Under the pieces are notes generated by a model. That model saw only the letters and a program-made list of their open reading frames with translations. It did no database searches and had not been told where the DNA came from. The translations under genes and the position numbers were made by a program. From Balaenoptera acutorostrata (taxonomy: Eukaryota > Chordata > Mammalia > Artiodactyla > Balaenopteridae), in the NCBI RefSeq assembly GCF_949987535.1, contig NC_080082.1, positions 49,142,374 to 49,206,373 on the forward strand: a DNA stretch of 64,000 nucleotides, written 5' to 3'. Below, in pieces: positions 56,765-64,000 of the stretch (positions are counted from its first letter, which is position 1; every line of letters starts with the position of its first letter).

Positions 56765-58674
56765 GCTGCAGACCAGGAAGTAGCTGAAGACGAGGTGACG
56801 GCAGTTCAGGAGGCCTTGCTCCGGGGCCGACGGGAAGCCACAGTGCCCGGCTGTAGACTGGACCAGGCCGGCGGCTCCAGGTGCCGAGGGATGGAGGGGT
56901 TGGAGATGCCCAGCGGCATCATGCAGGTCAGCTTCGTGTGCCAGTACTGCAGCTAGCCCCCGACACTGGACCGTGTCACCATCCAGGAGCCCACAGCTCC
57001 ATTACTACCCCCAGCCCAGGTGAAACCAGGAGAGATGCAGGAGGAAGGGGCTAACTCAGGAAAGGAGCCTTATCCAACCCCATCAGGACGGTGTCTCTCA
57101 CACATTCACCCCCCCAGCCTGGATGATGTCTGCAGAAAGTGCCAACAGCTTCCCTCTGATCGGGAGGCATCTGACGCAGCCCTGGGGAGAACATTAGCTG
57201 GAGCGTGAAAGTCCCTGGAGGCCTTTCTGACATCCTGTCGGGCCAGACAGGCGCGGCTCACCGCTGGGTGCGGGAGGCACAGACTCTCTTTCAGGCCAGC
57301 TGGATACTCAGCTCAGCGTCACTGAAGATGAGTGTCAGAGCCGCAAACGATGTTTGGAGATCTCAGAGCGAACGAAGGAGGGTGGCAGTGAGCAGCTGCA
57401 GAGGGACTAAAGGAGCTGGCACTGGGGGAGGAGAGGCTGACCAGGAGCTGGAAGAAAAGAACCGTGAGACAGTGACAGAAGATCTTAAGGATGCCCAGGC
57501 TGAGGCTGAGACTGGATCCAGAGGCAGCTCAGTATCAGAGGGAATACAGTGAATTTAAACAACAGCAGCTGGAAGGATGTAGAAAACCAGATGCGTTATA
57601 TTCCTGGGGAGTGGAACAAGGTGAATGCTGCTGGGGGCTGGACGGTATGGGTACCCGTGCCCTGGCCAGGAGGGTGGGTTTGAAGCTTTAGAGGTTTCGG
57701 CGTATTCCCTGTGGAGTCTGGAGTCTCAGACGTATCTAAGGAACTGCTGTCGTACTGGTCTGGGTGCTCCGTTTTTTCTGGAACAGCAGGTTTGACTATG
57801 CAGTGGGGCTTTCCTGGGCTGCGTACAGCCGTTCAAAGAAGGGGCTGAAAAAGATGAGACATCCATTTATGTCTTCCTTACAGGGTGGATGTGGAGAAAG
57901 GCAAGAAGGAAGACACAGGAGGCAGCGGTGGCTCCTATTCTACTGAAACCCAGTTCAGCTCTGAGGAACAGCGGACAAAAGCTCTCAAGTTCATGCTGTT
58001 GAATCTTAGGTGGGGCCGTGCTTGGGTATCTTCACAGTTTTATAATAATGAACTCCTTTTTTTCCTTAGGAAGATACTTGCCTGAAAGACTTAAATTTTT
58101 TGTTTTGTTTGCAAAAAAAAAAATGTTTTAAATTAGATTCAGGTGATAGCAAACAGCACATGTTTACAATACCAAAAAAGACAAAATGCAGAGAAGCCAC
58201 TTTATTTTAAAATATCCTTTGATAGATAGTTTCCAGAGCTACAGCAGCCCCTGTATAGGGACCAGCCCTTTTCATAGTTTTGAGTCTTAACCCCATGCCT
58301 TCCTTTCCTCTTTCCCTTCAAAATGATTAAGTGTGCTTTTTTTTTAAACCTCAGTTGAATTGAAACCAATATGTTTTCACTGGATTTTATCTCTCTCAAC
58401 TTCCTGCACTCAAAATATGAAATGGAAATTTTTGTCTCCATCGAGATGATGAAATGTATGAGCCACATGTTGGATAACCTGAGAAAATGACATATAAGCT
58501 TTGCCTGGCCACCATATGATGTGGTCAGAAGCTTGAAATTTAACACGCCTCTCTCGGTTCTAGCACTGAATGCCCACTGTGCCCTGTGTTAGAGATATGA
58601 AATGGTGTTGGGTACTGTTTGGATACATACTGTTATGTGTAATAAAAGATTTGCTGTAGTCTGAAAAACAAAAG
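56765..58674 (+). pseudogene. BECN1: BECN1 (Beclin 1) processed pseudogene, near full length
   Basis: Beclin 1 is the scaffold of the autophagy PI3K complex. This copy has no introns. ATG at 56891 begins MEGLEMPSGIMQVSFVCQYC and meets a stop at 56954-56956 where the parent reads on. Further on, in shifting frames, come [15 protein letters not shown], the BH3-region match SDILSGQT (57.23 kb), the coiled-coil match EAAQYQREYSEFKQQQLE (57.5 kb), a lost stretch of roughly 35-40 codons near 57.6 kb, and [19 protein letters not shown] to [20 protein letters not shown] (57.9-58.05 kb). The Beclin 3' UTR follows, with AATAAA at 58641-58646. A 13-bp target duplication, 'tgagttactgtta', lies at 56752-56764 and 58675-58687. 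Parent sequence is from memory. Clearly dead as a coding gene. Confidence 0.93.
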
Positions 58675-58689
58675 TGAGTTACTGTTATC

Positions 58690-59400
58690 ACTAAGATGAG
58701 TCAGTATAGAGTAAGGCATTTCTGCAGTTTGTACACGAGTCCCTGTGTGGGACAGTGTCTGTGTCACTTCAGCAATGGTGTGTATGACTCTGCACGTACA
58801 TCCTATGTCTGTGAGACCTGCCACTGTAAGGCTAGGGGGACATGTGACTCAGAGACCAGACGTGGTGTGTGAGGACCGCCAGGCTTCTGCTTCTGTGGCC
58901 CCAGCTAGTCCGGTTTTGAGGTCACAGCAGCATCCCTGACTCAGGTCAGCTCCCTCCTGAGAAGGGGCCACTGAGCCAACTGCAGACCCTCTGCGCATTG
59001 CCCCAGGGCCACGTCCACGTTGGAGGTGGACGTTCAGGACCAGGGCCCTCTGACCAGCCCTCTCTGCAAGTCCCACCCTGGGTCACGTGGCCGTTCTGCG
59101 TCTCTTCCCCTCCTTTGTCTGCTTCGGGAGCCTCATCTCACCCCTTGGTGCTGCTCTGAACCTTCTTTGCCTGGTCCCGGTCGCCTCCCTTCCCGCTCTG
59201 CTCAGGGCTGGGCCACGACCCTCCCTCATCCTTCATCAAGAGGAAGTGTGGGCTCGGTTCCTCTTTCTCCTTCTCCAACAGAAACTCATTGGCCTGCAGC
59301 AGCCCTGGCCTCCTCCTTGCCATGCGCACAGGGAGAGTGACTCGAAAGCATTTTCAAGCTGTTCCCACCCTAAAGATGCTCCCTAGACCCAGAGCCCTTT
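58690..59400. other. intergenic, no recognisable element
   Basis: Unique-looking sequence between the BECN1 pseudogene and an L1 block. Nothing seen in it. Confidence 0.5.
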
Positions 59401-59559
59401 CCTCTTCCTCTCTTGCCCTCCTTTTTAAAATTTTGTATTGAGAAATATATTATGGCCAGTGAGGCTAGAAAACACAGGTTCAGTGTGAAGGAAAGAAGAA
59501 CACATGCCGGTGGATCTATTGATACTTCCTAGCTGGAGAAGTAGAACATATCCAGCACC

Positions 59560-60255
59560 CTCCACGTGCCCTGCTCTGAACACGTCTCCCTTGGTTACCC
59601 TCTCAGGTGGAGCTCTCATGCTGAATCATGTGTCAATCACTCCTTTACTTCTCTATTGTTTTACCACCTATTCATGTATGCTTAAACAATTTGTTGTTTG
59701 CTATTGAGTGCTTTGGGGTTTTATATTGATTGAATTATCCTAAATGTTTTCTTCTGTGTTTACTTCCTCTGCTCACCCTTACATTTTAGCGATTCATCCA
59801 TGTTTATGTGTTGGTATAGTCATTCATTTTGATTACTGGGTCCATTGATAAAGACACCATAAGTGATTTAGCCATCGTACCGTTGATAGCTATTTGGAGT
59901 TGTTTCTATTTTATAGCTTTTAGAGAGCATATCTATGCATGTTCTTATACGTTCTTATCTTGGTTCACATATTCAAGAGTTTCTCTAGGATATATACCAA
60001 TGAATCAAAGGGTATATATGATGTTTCACTTTTCTAGATATTGTAAAATCATTTTTCAAAGTGGTTGTAATAATTTACATCCAATTCAAATTCAAGATTA
60101 CAGAATTTTTACTTATTTTCTTCTACTTTACCTCTACTATATTACATCTAATCCATATTATATATACATTCACCTATACCACATATTTTTCTTTTTTCTT
60201 TTTTCCCCTATATCACATATTTTTAAGGAGTTTATACTGATCCTTCAAATTCAGG
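59560..60255 (-). repeat. probable old L1 3' region, antisense
   Basis: 'gcgattcatccatgtttatg', 'attcattttgattactggg' and 'ataccaatgaatcaaagg' resemble old L1 3' ends read backwards. Diverged. Confidence 0.5.
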
Positions 60256-60580
60256 ACTACAGCATTTTTTTTTTAAATTAATTAATTAATTAATTTTTAT
60301 TTATGGCTGTGTTGGGTCTTCGTTTCTGTGCGAGGGCTTTCTCTAGCTGCGGCAAGTGGGGGCCACTCTTCATCGCGGTGCGCGGGCCTCTCACTATCGC
60401 GGCCTCTCTTGTTGCGGCGCACAGGCTCCAGACGCGCAGGCTCAGTAGTTGTGGCTCACGGGCTTAGCTGCTCCGCGGCATGTGGGATCCTCCCGGACCA
60501 GGGCTCGAACCCGTGTCCCCTGCATTGGCAGGCGGATTCTCAACCACTGCGCCACCAGGGAAGCCCCTACAGCATTTTTA
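60247..60580 (-). repeat. CHR-type SINE, antisense, with target duplication
   Basis: (ATTA)n tail, 'atggctgtgttgggtcttcg' to 'ccaccagggaagcccc'. 'ctacagcattttt' on both sides is the duplication. Confidence 0.94.
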
Positions 60581-62270
60581 CTTAACCTCTTCTCTCTTCT
60601 TTGCTACAAATCAAGTGTTCTGTAATATCTATGTTTTCTTCTAGAAGTTTTACGATTTCAGGTCTTACATTTAAGTCTTTAACCCATTCTGAGTTAATTT
60701 TTGTGAGCAGTGTAAGATAGGCGTCTAGTTTCATTCTTTTGCACATAAATATGCAGTTTTTCCAAAACCATCTATTATTGAAGTAACTATCCTTTCCCCA
60801 TTGAGTATTCTTGACTTCTTTGCCAAATATTAGTTGCTCTTATATGCATAAGTTTATTTCTGGGCTCTTGATTCTGTTCCATTGGTCTATGTGTCTGCTT
60901 CTATGCCAGTACCATAGTTGTTGTTTTTTTTTTTTTAAGATTTTTTTTTTGATGTGGATCATTTTAAAATTCAATGAGAATTTGTTACAATATTGCTTCT
61001 GCTTTATGTTTTGGTTTTTTGGCCCCAAGGTATGTGGAATCTTAGCTCCCTGACCAGGGATTGAACCTGCACCCTCTGCACTGGAAGGCAAAATCTTAAC
61101 CACTGGACCGCCAGGGAAGTCCCAATGCCAGTACCATAGTTTTTTGATGGCCACAGCTTTGTAGTATAGTTTGAAATCAGGAACTGTGATGCCTCCAACT
61201 TTGTTCTTCTTTCTCAAGATTGCTTTGGCTCTTCAGGGTCTTTTGTGGCTTCATATGAATTTTAGGATTGCTTTTTCTATTTTTGTGAAAAATGCCATTG
61301 GAATATTGATAGGGATTGGGATTGAATTTATAGGTAGCTTTGGGTAGTATGGACATTTTAACAATATTAATCCTTCTGATCCATGAACACAGAATATTTG
61401 TATCCATTTATTTGTATCTTCTTCAATTTATTTCATCGATGTCATAGTTTTCAGTGTGCAGGTATTTCACCTCATTGGTTAGATTTTATTCCTAATTATT
61501 TTGTTTTTGTTGCTATTATAAATGGGATTGTGTGCTATCCTTTTCAGGTAGCTCATTGTTAGTATTTAGAAATGCAACTGATTTCTGTGTGTTGATCTTG
61601 TACCCTGCAACTTTACTGAATTGATTAGTTTTTTGGTGGAGTCTTTAGAATTTTCTATATATAAGATCATATCATCAATTTTACATCTTCCTTTTTAATT
61701 TGGATGTCTTTTATTAACTTCCAGTACTGTGTTGAATAGAAGTGGTAAGAGTGAGCACCTTGTCTTGTTCCTGATCTTAGTGGAAAAGCTTTCATTTTTT
61801 TCACCATTGAGTTGATGTTAGCTGTGGGCTTGTCACATATGGCTTTCATTTTGGTGAGGTACCTTTTCTCTGTACTTAATTTGTTGAGAGTTTTTATCAT
61901 GAAAGGATGTTGAATTTCATCAAATGCTTTTTCTGCATCTGTTGAGATGATACGATTTTTAATCTTTCATTTTATTAATATGGGGAATCACATTTATTTA
62001 TTTGCATATATTGAACCATCCTTGCATCCCAGGGATAAATACCACTTGATCATGGCATATGATTCACTTAATGTGCTGTTGAATCTCATTTGTTTATATT
62101 TTATTGAGAATTTTGCATCTATATTTGTCAGTGATATTGGCTTGTAGTTTTCCTGTAGTGTCCTGATCTGGCTTAAGTAATGCTGGCCTTGTAAAATGAT
62201 TTTGGAAGTGTTCCCTCCTCTACAGTTCTTGGGAAGAACTTGAGAAGGATTAGTGTTAACTCTTTTTTAA
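60580..62270 (-). repeat. L1 ORF2 region, antisense
   Basis: L1 ORF2 read backwards: 'cattctgagttaatttttgt', 'ctattctgttccattggtc'-like text, 'ttgtagtatagtttgaaatc', 'gttgagagtttttatcatg'. Several stops. Interrupted by a short SINE at 60.93-61.12 kb. Confidence 0.85.
60905..61140 (-). repeat. short CHR-family SINE inside L1, with 17-bp target duplication
   Basis: Poly(T) tract, then 'ttggccccaaggtatgtgg' to 'accgccagggaagtccc'. The L1 phrase 'atgccagtaccatagtt' is present before and after. Confidence 0.92.
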
Positions 62271-62284
62271 AAAATTTTTATAAT

Positions 62285-62395
62285 TTTATTTTTAATTTTT
62301 ATAAATTTATTTATTTATCTTTGGCTGCATTGAGTCTTCGTTGCTGCACGCGGGCTTTCTCTAGTTGTGGAGAGCGGGGGCTACCCTTCCTTCCT
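62285..62395 (-). repeat. truncated CHR SINE, antisense
   Basis: Starts as a normal copy ('ctttggctgcattgagtcttc') but breaks off after 'gagcgggggctaccc', followed by a short (TTCC)n run. Confidence 0.85.
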
Positions 62396-62399
62396 TCCT

Positions 62400-63120
62400 T
62401 TGGTGGTTAAGTCAAGGTGTCCCACTCACCTCTAATATCTCTACAACCCAGGTGACAACTTTAATCCATCCAATTAATATGGTTGATGCTGAGGCATAAC
62501 AGGGTTTATGGTGTTATAATATTTTAAAATTTCATATTTTCCTGATGCCTCAACATCGTCACAAACAGATAAAGTATGATAAGGCTGGTCCACTCCACAA
62601 GTTCCCCTTCTTGCCGTTCCATGACTGTAACCTAGTGACCTTCAAATGCACCAGTGAAATCTGCTCAAACCTTTTGCTTGTGTACTCTTCCCTACCCCCC
62701 CGTTATGGCGCTTGCCCACGGGTCCTCAGCCGTGTTTGGTGGAGCCTGTTCCCTTGGTGCTCCTCCCACATGGCCCCCTGTGAGGTGTGCCGTGCCTCTT
62801 TCTCTGGGACCTAAGAGTATAATAAACCCTTTAATTTCGTATGCCTCTTTGAGCGTCATTTTCGCAGCCATGTTGGAATGACCCTTAAAGACCCCACAAG
62901 GGGGACTTACTCCCCATTTACAGCACCCCAGCCCCCTTGGCCATCTGTGGGGGCAAACCCAGCCATGGCCCTGTCCTTACCCACCTTTGGAGCACTTTAT
63001 CTTTTCTGGGTCCTGCTATGCTCTCCCTTCAATATCCTCCTCCCCCTGTTCTTCGCTGTTTTGTTGAAATCTCAAATCCTGTAACGAACCCCTTCCCACT
63101 GTCTTTGGTATTGTGAGGTG
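62400..63120 (+). mobile_element. LTR-like endogenous retroviral remnant (approximate limits)
   Basis: A GC-rich stretch with 'agagtataataaaccctt' (AATAAA at 62821-62826) followed by 'tgcctctttgagcgtcatt' looks like the R/U5 part of an LTR. No viral coding sequence is seen beside it. Ends and family are not certain. Confidence 0.45.
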
Positions 63121-63122
63121 AT

Positions 63123-63492
63123 CAATTTTCACATTTCTTTTTAAAAAATAATTAATTAATTAATTAATTAATTTTTGACTGTGTTGGGTCTTCGTTGCTG
63201 CGCGCGGGCTTTCTCTAGTTGTGGCGAGCGGGGGCTACTCTTCGTTGTGGTGCACGGGCTTCTCATTGCGGTGGCCTCTCTTGTTGCGGAGCACGGGCTC
63301 TAGGCACGTGGGCTCAGTAGTTGTGGCTCACGGGCTCTAGAGCTCAGGCTCAGTAGTTGTGGCTCATGGGCTCAGTTGCTCCGTGGCATGTGGGAATCTT
63401 CCCAGACCAGGGCTCGAACCCATGTCTCCTGCATTGGCAGGGGATTCTTAACCACTGCACCATTACGGAAGTCCCAATTTTCACATTTCTTT
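63123..63492 (-). repeat. CHR-type SINE, antisense, with 18-bp target duplication
   Basis: Exact duplication 'caattttcacatttcttt' at 63123-63140 and 63475-63492, enclosing (ATTA)n, 'tgactgtgttgggtcttcg' and 'caccattacggaagtcc'. Confidence 0.95.
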
Positions 63493-63824
63493 ATCCTCCG
63501 GTTTGTTCACTGGTGGGAGAGAACACGAGTGAAGGGGTTCAGCCCATCATCTGTAACTGGAAGTCTATATGATTTTACTTTTAGTGGTGTGTTGACATGC
63601 TGCCATGGGTTTCCTTGCATGGACATGTTCCCATTTTGGGCTGCCTTCCCGTTGGCTTGGTGTGGCCAGGACCCCGCAGATGCATCCAGGATGGCTGACT
63701 CTGAGAAGTTGTTGCCTGGCACAGTGGAGACAAGAAACTCAGCCTGGGAAGCAGTAAGTGATGTCTGCCTCTGCCCCATGCCTTCCAGGACTAGCAGTTC
63801 CTGGGGGTCCTGGAGGTCTGGATG

Positions 63825-63866
63825 GAACAGGGTGTATTTTTTTTTTTTTTTGAACAGGGTGTATTT
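63825..63866 (-). repeat. 15-bp direct repeat around a poly(T) tract
   Basis: 'gaacagggtgtattt' occurs at 63825-63839 and 63852-63866, with only T residues between. It looks like a poly(A)-only retro-insertion on the minus strand. Confidence 0.85.
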
Positions 63867-64000
63867 ACTGCCCCAGGACATACCCTTGTACTCCAAGTCT
63901 ACAGTGGGGTATTATCTAGAGAGATGCTTCTACAAAATCAACACTCTGGCAGTGGTTCCCCAACTTTTTCCAAGTAAGGACCTTGGCATTCTTTTTAAAA

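Noticed and set aside
1..64000. A previously undescribed system such as a defence island, secretion locus or gene cluster.
   Set aside because: The window is an ordinary mammalian two-gene region with known gene order; everything strong in it is explained by UBA2, WTIP and retroelements.

Overview
This is a mammalian nuclear genomic window, not a microbial one. Coding sequence is split into short exons with GT..AG introns, and most of the rest is interspersed repeats. The most telling repeat is a tRNA-derived SINE of the CHR type. Its consensus opens with a 'cttccctggtggcgcagtggttaag' style head on one strand, or closes with a 'ccaccagggaagtccc' style tail on the other. About sixteen copies are present. 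CHR SINEs belong to whales and hippos, so I read the organism as a cetacean. The gene order UBA2 then WTIP matches human 19q13.11.

Layout: 1-18.6 kb holds the last 11 coding exons and the 3' UTR of UBA2 (SUMO E1 catalytic subunit, + strand); its 5' part lies left of the window. 18.6-26.3 kb is intergenic, with SINEs, old LINE pieces and unclassified sequence. 26.3-27.9 kb is a CpG island holding the WTIP promoter and first exon. 27.0-50.1 kb is the whole WTIP coding sequence in 8 coding exons (433 codons, + strand). WTIP intron 2 (12 kb) is a trap for nested retroelements: L1 pieces of different ages, CHR SINEs, a solo-LTR-like element and a 5'-truncated NOP56 retrocopy. 51-64 kb is intergenic, with a dead BECN1 (Beclin 1) processed pseudogene at 56.8-58.7 kb, an L1-rich block at 59.5-62.3 kb and an LTR-like stretch at 62.4-63.1 kb.

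The two genes are not functionally linked in any way the sequence shows. UBA2 activates SUMO in the nucleus. WTIP is a three-LIM adaptor of the Ajuba/Zyxin type that shuttles between cell junctions and the nucleus. Both reading frames are intact across all exons seen.

I found no evidence of a new biological system. The more interesting items are retrotransposition scars with readable target-site duplications (BECN1, NOP56, a poly(T)-only insertion, a solo LTR), an alternating purine-pyrimidine tract just after the WTIP stop codon, a short arginine-rich uORF before WTIP, and a perfect inverted repeat at 23.75 kb. Human protein comparisons and repeat names come from memory of those families; no database search was run.
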